Shown here piece by piece: positions 29,685-36,767 of a DNA stretch of 37,421 nucleotides. The notes beneath the pieces are model-generated. The model saw nothing but the letters and a program-made list of their open reading frames with translations. It was not told where the DNA came from and made no database searches. The translations under genes were made by a program, and so were the position numbers. Position 1 is the first letter of the stretch; every line of letters starts with the position of its first letter. The stretch is from an uncultured Clostridia bacterium (GTDB lineage: Bacteria > Bacillota > Clostridia > Christensenellales > CAG-138), in the NCBI GenBank assembly GCA_937913075.1, contig CALEPU010000233.1:1-37421 (forward strand), given 5' to 3'.

Positions 29685-31679
29685 ATGGCAAGTCTATTTT
29701 CTCTGTTCGGTGAGGTCTACATCGACAACACCAATGCGGACAAGAGCATAGATTCAACGACACAGAAGGCGGAGAAGAGCGGCTCCAAGATAGGCGCCGC
29801 CTTTGGGAAGATCGCAAAGGGCGCGGCCGTGGTCGGTACCGCCGTCGTGACCGGCGCCGCTGCTGTTGGCACGGCTGCCTTTAAAATGGCGTCCGATACT
29901 GCTGAAGCCGCCGATCACATAGACAAGATGGCCCAGAAGATAGGTATATCGAGAGAAGCCTATCAAGAATGGGATTATGTCCTTTCCCAGAACGGCATGA
30001 GCGTTGATGCTTTGCAAAACGGCATGAAGACGCTCCGGTCTCAAATGAATGCCGTGATGAGCGGGAATGCGGCGACAGCGGCGACCTTTGAAGCGCTCGG
30101 CGTCTCCGTCACCAACGCCGACGGCAGTATGCGATCGCAGGAAGACGTCCTGAATGATACGATCGCAGCGCTCCAAGGCGTGACGGACGACGCGGAGAAG
30201 GCCACGCTCGCCCAACAGCTCTTCGGTAAGGCCGGGATTGAGATGGTCCCGCTGCTCAATCAGACTGCCGAGAGTACTCAAGGGCTCAAGGATCAAGCTC
30301 ACGAGCTGGGTATGATCATGGGCGACGAAGCTATTGACGCCGGCGTCGCGTTCAGTGACAGCCTCGACACGGTAAAGAGATCCTTCACAGGACTTACCAA
30401 TCAGCTCGGCGCCGCTGTCCTGCCGCTTGTAACGAGCTTTTTGAACCTCATTATCAAGCATATTCCCGACATTCAAGCCCTCTTCGCAAGGCTTACCCCT
30501 ATAATAGAATCCCTGTTTAACAGCGTATTACCCCCGCTGTTCGACTTGATAGAAACCCTTTTACCTCTACTCTTTGACCTGCTCGAAACGCTCTTGCCGG
30601 TGTTTGAGAACATTATTACAGCTATTTTGCCTGTGGTAGTGGACCTTCTGCAGATGCTCCTTCCGTTCATGGTCGAGATCGTCCAGATGGTCCTCCCGCT
30701 GGTGATCGAGCTTATCACGGCTCTCATGCCCCTGATAGCGCAGATCATAGAGACCATTTTGCCGGTGATCATCGAGCTGCTCCGGATACTGCTTCCGCCG
30801 CTCATCGAGATCATATCGGCTATTCTCCCGGTCGTGATCCAACTGATCCAGACCGTCATCCCCTTGGTGCTTCAGATTATCCAGAGCCTTCTCCCTGTGC
30901 TCCTGCCGCTGCTGGAGTCCTTAACGCTAATATTCAAGCCCATTTTGAGTCTGATAACAAGCGTGCTTTCGCCCTTGATGGAGCTTATCAATATAATCCT
31001 GCCGCCGATCATCAAGCTGCTGACATGGATCTTTAAGTACGTACTGCCTCCCCTGCAGGACGCATTCTCCATCGTTGCCGAGGTTATAACTTCGAAATTT
31101 TCGGGTGCAATGGAGAGCCTCGGACCGCTCATCGAGAGCGTGCAGGGTATTTTCGGAGGCATTATTGACTTCATCAAGAACGTCTTCACGGGGAATTGGC
31201 AGGGCGCTTGGGAAGGCGTCAAACAGATCTTTGCCAACGTCTGGGAGGCTATGAAGAGCATTTTCAAGGCGCCTATGAACTGGATCATAGACGGAATCAA
31301 CGGCTTTATTCGCGGTTTGAATAAGCTGAAGATTCCCGACTGGGTTCCCGGCGTGGGCGGAAAGGGTCTGAACATAAAGGAGATCCCGCGCCTGCGCGTG
31401 GGTATCGACTACGTTCCCTACGACGAATACCCCGCGCTGCTGCATAAGGGCGAGCGCGTCCTTACCGAGAGCGAAGCCGAGGACTACAACAGTTCTCAGA
31501 GCTCCGCCGCTCAGGAGAAGGAGAAGCAGCGCCCCACTATTAACATCAACATAGGCGAGAAAGCAATCTGGATCGAGCGTCTCGACGGCACGGAACCGGA
31601 CGATATGGACAGCTTCGTTGAACGTCTGATGGACATTCTCGCCGAGAAAATCAGGAGAGAGGAGGCGGCATTCGGATGA
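29685..31679 (+). CDS. Tape measure protein
   Basis: 664 aa, AAAGGAGG upstream. N-terminal region with the usual KIGAAFGKIAKGAAVVG hydrophobic segment (about 35-66), then a conserved tape measure domain (ADHIDKMAQKIGISREAYQ, about 75-260). Residues 282-413 are twelve tandem 11-residue hydrophobic repeats of the form LPxxxxLIxxL. Beyond this are a WQGAWEGVKQIF segment and a C-terminal domain with GLNIKEIPRLRVG and LLHKGERVL. It sets tail length and probably inserts into the host membrane during DNA entry. It is short for a tape measure, predicting a rather short tail. Confidence 0.93.
   Translation: MASLFSLFGEVYIDNTNADKSIDSTTQKAEKSGSKIGAAFGKIAKGAAVVGTAVVTGAAAVGTAAFKMASDTAEAADHIDKMAQKIGISREAYQEWDYVLSQNGMSVDALQNGMKTLRSQMNAVMSGNAATAATFEALGVSVTNADGSMRSQEDVLNDTIAALQGVTDDAEKATLAQQLFGKAGIEMVPLLNQTAESTQGLKDQAHELGMIMGDEAIDAGVAFSDSLDTVKRSFTGLTNQLGAAVLPLVTSFLNLIIKHIPDIQALFARLTPIIESLFNSVLPPLFDLIETLLPLLFDLLETLLPVFENIITAILPVVVDLLQMLLPFMVEIVQMVLPLVIELITALMPLIAQIIETILPVIIELLRILLPPLIEIISAILPVVIQLIQTVIPLVLQIIQSLLPVLLPLLESLTLIFKPILSLITSVLSPLMELINIILPPIIKLLTWIFKYVLPPLQDAFSIVAEVITSKFSGAMESLGPLIESVQGIFGGIIDFIKNVFTGNWQGAWEGVKQIFANVWEAMKSIFKAPMNWIIDGINGFIRGLNKLKIPDWVPGVGGKGLNIKEIPRLRVGIDYVPYDEYPALLHKGERVLTESEAEDYNSSQSSAAQEKEKQRPTININIGEKAIWIERLDGTEPDDMDSFVERLMDILAEKIRREEAAFG
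30528..30923 (+). repeat. Twelve in-frame 33-bp repeats in the tape measure gene
   Basis: Residues 282-413 divide without remainder into twelve undecapeptides, for example LPPLFDLIETL, LPVVVDLLQML, LPLVIELITAL, LPVIIELLRIL, LPVLLPLLESL. Proline at position 2 is kept in all twelve units, and Leu or Ile/Met at position 1. DNA identity between units is low, so the repeat is old or kept by protein-level selection. Confidence 0.9.
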
Positions 31680-32407
31680 GTGAAACACTCCCGTATTTCA
31701 TGTATAAGGGCCGACGGTCGATAGACTACGGTCTGATCATCAAGAAAAAGAGCATATATAAAGGCTCACAGCGGGATGTGACCTTCGTGAACGTTCCCGG
31801 CAGGGACGGAGATCTCATTATCGACAACGGGCGATATAAGAACACCACGATCACCTATGAGCTCGCCGTCGTCAATGGATTGACGCCGTGGAGCTTCGCG
31901 GAGCTCGCGCAGATCCTCCGGAGCTGGCTTATCCCGAATACTGGATACTTCAAGCTCTGGGATACCTACGACAAACAGCACTTCCGCTATGCTGCCTTTA
32001 ACGGCGACGTGAATATAGAGCAGGAGCTCAACGATCTCGGCGCCGTCTCTCTTGATTTCAATTGCAAGCCCCATCGGTACGCCGTTGAAGGGCAAAACGT
32101 AATCACGATGGAATCCGGAGGAGATCTTTACAACGGTGAAGCGGTCTCCTCCGAGCCGTATATTAAAATCTACGGTTCCGGTGATATAACGCTAACGGTC
32201 AACAGCGAGACCTTCGTTTTGGAAGACGTGAGCGGCTCTATCGAGATTGACAGCGAGCTTATGGACGTGTTCAAAGGCTCGACGCTGATGAACGGCAGCA
32301 TGATGTCAACGTCGTTCCCTGTTCTGCAGCCGGGCATGAACACCATTTCTTGGACGGGCGGAAGCGTTTCCAAAATAGAGATTGTTCCGAGGTGGCGCTG
32401 CTTATGA
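31676..32407 (+). CDS. Distal tail protein (Dit, Sipho_tail family)
   Basis: 243 aa, ATGA overlap with the tape measure gene. N-terminal belt domain: SIDYGLIIKKKSIYKGSQRD, VPGRDGDLIID, RYKNTTITYELAV, then LRSWLIPNTGYFKLWD and a DFNCKPHRY strand. C-terminal galectin-like beta domain from about residue 140 (PYIKIYGSGDITLTVN). A hexamer caps the tail tube and forms the hub of the baseplate. ATGA overlap with the next gene. Confidence 0.9.
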   Translation: MSETLPYFMYKGRRSIDYGLIIKKKSIYKGSQRDVTFVNVPGRDGDLIIDNGRYKNTTITYELAVVNGLTPWSFAELAQILRSWLIPNTGYFKLWDTYDKQHFRYAAFNGDVNIEQELNDLGAVSLDFNCKPHRYAVEGQNVITMESGGDLYNGEAVSSEPYIKIYGSGDITLTVNSETFVLEDVSGSIEIDSELMDVFKGSTLMNGSMMSTSFPVLQPGMNTISWTGGSVSKIEIVPRWRCL

Positions 32408-33567
32408 TCCCGATATTGTACGACCGCGACGTCGGTCTGAAGTACGACGATAACGGTATTGGCTTCCTGCCCGATACCATCAAGGCCGTCGTCACCGAGG
32501 AGCGTAACGGCACTTATGAGCTTTCTATGCAGTACCCTGTCTCCGGCAAGCGTTATGATCAGATCGGCGACGGCTGTCTCGTGAAGGTCAAGGCGAACCA
32601 TACCAGCGTACCGCAGCTGTTCCGCATATACAAGAGCTCCAAACCCTTAAAAGGCATAGTGACGTATTCGGCGCAGCATATCAGCTATGACCTGGGCGGC
32701 TTCCCTCTCGCGGGATTTACCGCCCAGAACGTCACAGCGGCTCAGGCGATTCAGAAGGCGCTCACAGAAACGCCCTTCTCATCGTACTTCAGCACACAGA
32801 CGGATATAGCGACGCTGAACAGTACGACAATCGAGGGAGCGTGCACCGTGCGCGGTCTCCTCGGCGGAATGCGGGGCTCAATTCTGGACGTATGGGGCGG
32901 TGAATATGAGTTCAATAATCGCACGATCATACTGCATTCTGCGCGCGGCGCGGATAACGGCGTCACAATCGAGTACGGCAAGAACATGACCGCGCTCCAG
33001 CAGGAAAGTCAGATCGCCGACACCTACTCGCACATTATGCCCTATGCGTCTTATACGGAGAGCGAAGGAGGGGATCCTGTCTACGTTTTTCTTCCTGAGA
33101 AGGTTCTCTCGAATGGTATAAATGGTGTTTTTGCTCATGGCGTTAATCGTGCTTTAATTATGGATTTTTCAGATAAATTTGGCGAAGGTGTAGTGCCAAC
33201 TATCTCTCGACTTAGGACACTTGCTAATCAGTGGGTAAGTCTATATGGTTTAAACTATCTTTCACCGAAAATCAATATCAAGGTTTCCTTCCTGCCTCTT
33301 GCCCAGACCGAGGAATACAAGAATATAGCGCCTCTGGAGACCGTCAGCCTGTGCGATACCGTAACGGTACGCTATCCGGCTCTCGGCGTCAACGCCAAAA
33401 CAAAGGTCATTAAGACCGTTTACAATGCACTTACGGAGAAGTACGAGAGCATAACTCTGGGCGATATGAAGGAGAGCTTCGCCGCTCTGATGAGTACGCA
33501 GATCAGCGCGGTAGCGCAGATGAGACAGAGCATCGACCGCCCGGTATTCTTTATTACCGATCCGTGA
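32404..33567 (+). CDS. Tail-associated lysin/tail spike N-terminal type protein (Tal-like, Prophage_tail)
   Basis: 387 aa from ATG 32404 (ATGA overlap). It has the gp27-like baseplate hub fold of the phage minor structural protein family: MIPILYDRDV, VTEERNGTYELSMQYP, then YSAQHISYDLGG, the RGLLGGMRGSILDVWGGE block, and the closing YNALTEKYESITLGD. It is only the N-terminal hub; no peptidase domain is attached, so another protein must open the cell wall. A patch at about 33110-33260 is clearly more AT-rich than its flanks, suggesting a past exchange. Confidence 0.85.
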   Translation: MIPILYDRDVGLKYDDNGIGFLPDTIKAVVTEERNGTYELSMQYPVSGKRYDQIGDGCLVKVKANHTSVPQLFRIYKSSKPLKGIVTYSAQHISYDLGGFPLAGFTAQNVTAAQAIQKALTETPFSSYFSTQTDIATLNSTTIEGACTVRGLLGGMRGSILDVWGGEYEFNNRTIILHSARGADNGVTIEYGKNMTALQQESQIADTYSHIMPYASYTESEGGDPVYVFLPEKVLSNGINGVFAHGVNRALIMDFSDKFGEGVVPTISRLRTLANQWVSLYGLNYLSPKINIKVSFLPLAQTEEYKNIAPLETVSLCDTVTVRYPALGVNAKTKVIKTVYNALTEKYESITLGDMKESFAALMSTQISAVAQMRQSIDRPVFFITDP

Positions 33568-33585
33568 GAAAGGAGACTGATCTGA

Positions 33586-33957
33586 ATGGAGCAAGTAATT
33601 TATCTTGACATTGCACAAGAAACAACTCCGCAGGTTGTTTTTATGAAACAACAAGATAGCGGTCGTATCTTAAAAGCGTTCATTCAAAAAGACGGGATAG
33701 CCATTGAACAAAACGCTTATACATTGGCTGCTATGCGCTTCTGTAAACCAAATAAAGCCTCCGGTATGAGTATAGGAGGAACCTTGGGTGCAGAAAGTGG
33801 AAAGCTTTTTGTTGAGTTCAATATACCCTCGATCGCACTAAATACCGTTGGTATAGGTGTTGCGGATATAGTATTGACTGATAGTAACAGCAAGCAGGTT
33901 TCCACTCAAAACTTTTATATCAACATCAGAGCCACCGGAGGGGAGGGAGTCGCGTAA
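33586..33957 (+). CDS. BppU N-terminal-like baseplate protein
   Basis: 123 aa, AAAGGAG upstream. Beta-rich: YLDIAQETTPQVVFMKQQDSG, LKAFIQKDGIAIE, MRFCKPNKASG, ADIVLTDSNSKQVSTQNF. This corresponds to the N-terminal domain of baseplate upper proteins, which docks on Dit/Tal, but the receptor-binding remainder is missing. The gene is AT-rich relative to its neighbours. It starts a run of three short overlapping genes where most siphophages have one large receptor-binding protein. Confidence 0.65.
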   Translation: MEQVIYLDIAQETTPQVVFMKQQDSGRILKAFIQKDGIAIEQNAYTLAAMRFCKPNKASGMSIGGTLGAESGKLFVEFNIPSIALNTVGIGVADIVLTDSNSKQVSTQNFYINIRATGGEGVA

Positions 33958-34259
33958 TGGTACAGGCAACAACTCCGACATTCATTCTCACCCTTCCGGC
34001 GTCGGTCGATCTGTCAGAGGCTTCCTCGGTGGTCTTTTCTGCAGCCCAGGAGCAGCACACGATCGAAAAGACCGGCACGGATCTGACGATCGACGGGCTG
34101 ACCGTTTCGGTTTATCTCTCGCAAGCGGAAACGCTGCAGCTCCACGCCGGCACGCTGAAGATACAGCTTAATTGGGTCTATGCTGACGGATCCCGCGCCG
34201 CGACCGACGTCAAAACCGTTCGTGTGACGGAAAATTTATTGAAGAGGGTGATCTCGTGA
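33957..34259 (+). CDS. Small beta-rich baseplate protein
   Basis: 100 aa; ATG shares a base with the preceding stop (TAATG). Predicted immunoglobulin-like strands: PTFILTLPASVDLS, SVVFSAAQEQHTIEK, LTVSVYLSQAETLQL, LKIQLNWVYADGSRA, VKTVRVTENL. It resembles BppU N-terminal-type modules again. Role in the baseplate is inferred from position and fold. The next gene starts in a GTGA overlap. Confidence 0.6.
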   Translation: MVQATTPTFILTLPASVDLSEASSVVFSAAQEQHTIEKTGTDLTIDGLTVSVYLSQAETLQLHAGTLKIQLNWVYADGSRAATDVKTVRVTENLLKRVIS

Positions 34260-34522
34260 GCTTTCCGATCACTGTTGATATGACCGTAAGCGATACTGCG
34301 TGCCGGTTCGACGTCGCCGTGGAGGAAAGCAGTCAGGCGATCGACGCCGAGCTTGATGTTCGCATCGAGCCACCGTATCCGTTCTATGACGGACAGACGA
34401 GTGTTACAGTGGTGTCTTCGCCCTTGAACCGCACAATAGTACTTGAAACAGCAGGAAAAATAGTAACGGAGAACATCACTATAAGCGTTTCGAACAGCAT
34501 CAATCCGGTCAATCCCAAGTGA
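34256..34522 (+). CDS. Small beta-rich structural protein
   Basis: 88 aa, start GTG 34256 overlapping the previous stop. N-terminal strands (PITVDMTVSDTACRFDVAVEE in part: TVDMTVSDTA), a proline-rich turn PPYPFYDG, and C-terminal strands with TENITISV. It lacks known motifs. Likely a tail or baseplate accessory protein; receptor contact is possible but unsupported. Confidence 0.55.
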   Translation: MSFPITVDMTVSDTACRFDVAVEESSQAIDAELDVRIEPPYPFYDGQTSVTVVSSPLNRTIVLETAGKIVTENITISVSNSINPVNPK

Positions 34523-34529
34523 GGTATCT

Positions 34530-35393
34530 ATGGAAAAAGCTTTAGATTTCATCAGTTACGCCCTCATGAGGGCGAAGCCGGAGAGCGTGCCGGCCGGGGC
34601 TGTCCTTGCGATCCCGCTTGCACAGGTCGGCACGGCAGCCTCCGGCCCCTGGGAGTATCTTATGGGTACCACAGGGAAGATCGTAACGCAGGCGCTCCTC
34701 GATGAGCGCTTCAAGAACTACTACCAGAAGAACCATTGGAAGCGTGAGGACTACGACAAAGCTACAGCCGGTTGGGTGAAGGCCAAGAAAACCGTCTGCG
34801 ATTGTCAGGGGCTCCTCGACAGCTTCCTGAAGCTCGACGTCAACGCGCACTACTGCTATACATCATGGTGCTCCGATCGGGGCTCCATAGAGGAGATTGA
34901 CCGCCCCTACGTCATAGGTGAGGCCGTCTTCCGTGTATCCGATAACAGGATGGTGCACGTCGGTTGGATATGCGGTTTTCTGGGCTCTGAGCCGCTTGTC
35001 GTTGAGGCGAGGGGCATTCGTTACGGCGTTGTCGTGACAAAGCTCTCGGAGCGCGGCTGGACGCACAGGGGCCTCGTAACGAAGAAGCTCGACTATTCTC
35101 CGGAGGAGATCGTCGAGGAGGAAGTCACTTACTGCTTTGATCTGACGTCTCCCCGTCAGAACGGTACAGAGGTCATGGTGCTGCAGGAGATGCTTCGCGT
35201 CTGCGGATACACCGATGACGAGGGGAAGCTTCTCGATGTCGACGGCACATATGGCCCGAAGACCAATCAGGCGTTCAAGCGGTTCCTGGCGGCTCATGTA
35301 GTCACAGAGCCCGCCCCTGTCGAGACGCATACTGTCACGATAATAACATCACCGCTGACCGTAATCGTTGACGGAGAGGAGCTGCATACATGA
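34530..35393 (+). CDS. Endolysin: NlpC/P60-like peptidase plus peptidoglycan-binding domain
   Basis: 287 aa. The catalytic domain (about 20-185) has the cysteine peptidase pattern: C92 in DCQG, histidine H143 in HVGWICG, third residue region VVEARG around E159, and the closing SERGWTHRG. C-terminal PG_binding_1 domain at about 208-254 (GTEVMVLQEMLRVCGYTDD in part, DVDGTYGPKTNQAFK). A beta tail follows. It would cleave peptide cross-links of the host wall at lysis. It has no signal peptide, so it depends on the holin downstream. ATGA overlap with the next gene. Confidence 0.85.
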   Translation: MEKALDFISYALMRAKPESVPAGAVLAIPLAQVGTAASGPWEYLMGTTGKIVTQALLDERFKNYYQKNHWKREDYDKATAGWVKAKKTVCDCQGLLDSFLKLDVNAHYCYTSWCSDRGSIEEIDRPYVIGEAVFRVSDNRMVHVGWICGFLGSEPLVVEARGIRYGVVVTKLSERGWTHRGLVTKKLDYSPEEIVEEEVTYCFDLTSPRQNGTEVMVLQEMLRVCGYTDDEGKLLDVDGTYGPKTNQAFKRFLAAHVVTEPAPVETHTVTIITSPLTVIVDGEELHT

Positions 35394-35689
35394 GCGGCCT
35401 CGAAATTTTTCTCACCGCTTTATCGGTCGTGTCGACCGTCTGTGCGATCGCCTTCGGATATGCAGCCTTCAACCGGAACCGAAAGAAGGATACCTCGGAC
35501 GAAGGCAAAAACACCGGCGTTATGTTGACGGAGATCGGCTATATCAAGAGCAACACCGACAGCATCATGCGAAAGCAGGAAAAGCAGGACGAGCAGCACC
35601 TTCGGGTGGTGGAGCGTCTCTCTGCTGTTGAATCCTCGGCGAAACAAGCGCACCACCGCCTTGATCGCCTTGAACAGAAAGGAGAATGA
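35390..35689 (+). CDS. XhlA-like membrane-anchored coiled-coil lysis protein
   Basis: 99 aa. One N-terminal membrane segment (LEIFLTALSVVSTVCAIAFG), then a charged linker and a long coiled coil (IKSNTDSIMRKQEKQDEQ, VVERLSAVESSAKQAHHRL). This shape is shared by XhlA and similar accessory lysis proteins that work with a holin. Overlaps the lysin gene by four bases; the holin gene follows immediately. Confidence 0.68.
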   Translation: MSGLEIFLTALSVVSTVCAIAFGYAAFNRNRKKDTSDEGKNTGVMLTEIGYIKSNTDSIMRKQEKQDEQHLRVVERLSAVESSAKQAHHRLDRLEQKGE

Positions 35690-35690
35690 T

Positions 35691-36032
35691 ATGGAAATGC
35701 TGAAAGAATACTTCACCTGGAACGGTCTCACGACCTACGGCGGCCTCGTGCTCGCTGTCACGCTGATCACGCAGTTCATCAAAGGCGTCGGCTTCATAGA
35801 CAGGATCCCGACACGCTTCGTTTCCTACGTGATCTCTATCGTCGTAATGAACGCAGCGCTCATATTCACTGCGTCGTGGACGTGGAGCGGCTTTGCGCTC
35901 GCTTTCCTCAATGCAGTGATCGTTTCCCTTGCCTCAAACGGCACGCATGACGGGCTCGCAGATGAGTTCTGGTGGCGCGTTCATGATAAAATAGCGGCTG
36001 AAGAGGCTGAGGATGGCGGGGACGAAGTATAA
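35691..36032 (+). CDS. Holin
   Basis: 113 aa from ATG 35691, AAAGGAG seven bases before. Three hydrophobic segments (about 15-33, 45-63, 68-88) and a highly charged C-terminus (DKIAAEEAEDGGDE), the usual form of small phage holins that permeabilise the inner membrane at a set time and release the endolysin. Family number is not assigned. It overlaps the displaced neck gene by 20 bases. Confidence 0.75.
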   Translation: MEMLKEYFTWNGLTTYGGLVLAVTLITQFIKGVGFIDRIPTRFVSYVISIVVMNAALIFTASWTWSGFALAFLNAVIVSLASNGTHDGLADEFWWRVHDKIAAEEAEDGGDEV

Positions 36033-36546
36033 CGTCACCTTTGTGGACAAGTCCGATGAGGTAAAGAAAACCCTCCTCGGACTGTCCAAGAGCGCACTTC
36101 GCGCTTCCGGAAAGGTGATACGTCAGTATCTCCGTCAGAATATTCCTCTCCGCACGAAGAACTTCAAGAATCACATCGGAACGTGGGTTATGGTGAACCG
36201 GGAGACCGGACAGCCGACGCTGCAGGTGGGCTTCTACGGCTGGCAGAAGGTCCGGTCGAAGAATAAGAAACCGTCTCACGCTTCGCCCTGGTGGATCGAG
36301 TTCGGAACGACGCCTCATGCTATGCCGAAAGAAGGCCGGAAGTTCATGAGATACGAGGATAACGTCTTCGGCTTCCACGTGAACCACCCCGGGCAACGGC
36401 CAACGAACGTCCTCCGGAACACCGTGCTGGATCACGTCGCCGACATCAGAGCCGCCCAGGAGCAATATCTTGTTGAAATCTCAAAGACAATCGACGAAGC
36501 GAAGCTCAAGACGGCAGGCTGGGAAGAAGTCGAGGACGACGATTAA
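36013..36546 (+). CDS. HK97-gp10-like neck/tail protein, displaced to the prophage end
   Basis: 177 aa. N-terminal helices (VKKTLLGLSKSALRASGKVI), basic middle, then the family marks PWWIEFGTTPH and VNHPGQRPTNVLRNTV, which correspond to the E-F-G-T and HPG...FLR signatures of HK97-gp10 proteins. In typical genomes this gene sits between head closure and tail completion; there it is missing (28018-28031 overlap directly). Here it is the last gene, behind the holin, with its own charged C-terminus. It probably still serves in head-tail joining. Whether the move is functional or recent is unknown. Confidence 0.75.
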   Translation: MAGTKYNVTFVDKSDEVKKTLLGLSKSALRASGKVIRQYLRQNIPLRTKNFKNHIGTWVMVNRETGQPTLQVGFYGWQKVRSKNKKPSHASPWWIEFGTTPHAMPKEGRKFMRYEDNVFGFHVNHPGQRPTNVLRNTVLDHVADIRAAQEQYLVEISKTIDEAKLKTAGWEEVEDDD

Positions 36547-36559
36547 CACTATATTCTCA

Positions 36560-36578
36560 GGCAACTTTCAGGCAACTT
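36560..36578. repeat. Right-end arm-type repeats
   Basis: GGCAACTT at 36560-36567 and 36571-36578 (11-bp period), 14 bases after the last phage gene and about 95 bp before the att core. Same motif, spacing and orientation as the left pair. Confidence 0.65.
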
Positions 36579-36672
36579 ATTTTTGTTCATTGCCGAATTT
36601 CAGCACAAATGAGCGAAGAAAAAACCCTTAATTTATATCGAAAAACGCCCATGAGCGGCTTGCTTTCAATAA

Positions 36673-36717
36673 TTCGGGACCAGGAGGTCGCGAGTTCAAA
36701 TCTCGCCGCTCCGACCA
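36673..36717 (+). repeat. attR core of prophage 1 / attL core of element 2
   Basis: An exact 45-bp copy of the tRNA-Pro 3' part (anticodon loop to CCA). The preceding bases do not form the tRNA 5' half, so this copy is not a functional tRNA. It lies between two integrase-bearing elements and thus is shared by both. Confidence 0.95.
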
Positions 36718-36719
36718 TC

Positions 36720-36762
36720 AAAAAAGCCTTTGTTTTCAAAAGAAAACAGGGCTTTTTCTTTT
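36720..36762. terminator. Terminator beyond the right att core
   Basis: AAAGCC...GTTTTC pairs with GAAAAC...GGGCTTT around AAAA (one bulge), followed by T-runs. It is the homologue of the hairpin at 7135-7178 and should end the second integrase transcript from the right. Confidence 0.75.
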
Positions 36763-36767
36763 TGCCC

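Larger units (their letters stand above)
7089..36717. mobile_element. Complete temperate siphophage prophage (HK97-type head) in tRNA-Pro
   Basis: Bounded by identical 45-bp cores derived from the tRNA-Pro 3' end (7089-7133 and 36673-36717), giving a unit of 29,584 bp. It contains the full order of functions: integrase, repressor, control region, excisionase-like gene, replication/recombination block, late regulator, packaging (HNH, TerS, TerL), HK97-type portal/protease/capsid, connectors, major tail, tail chaperones, tape measure, Dit, Tal, baseplate, lysis. Every core structural gene appears intact, so it may be inducible. A second integrase beyond the right core shows that another element is integrated next to it. 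Confidence 0.95.

Noticed and set aside
29754..31688. Minus-strand frames opposite the tape measure gene with repeated Asp/His/Arg patterns
   Set aside because: The periodicity is only the complement of the twelve hydrophobic repeats.
36673..36717. Second tRNA-Pro gene
   Set aside because: Only the 3' part from the anticodon loop is present; the 5' acceptor, D-arm and 5' anticodon stem are missing, so it is an att core.
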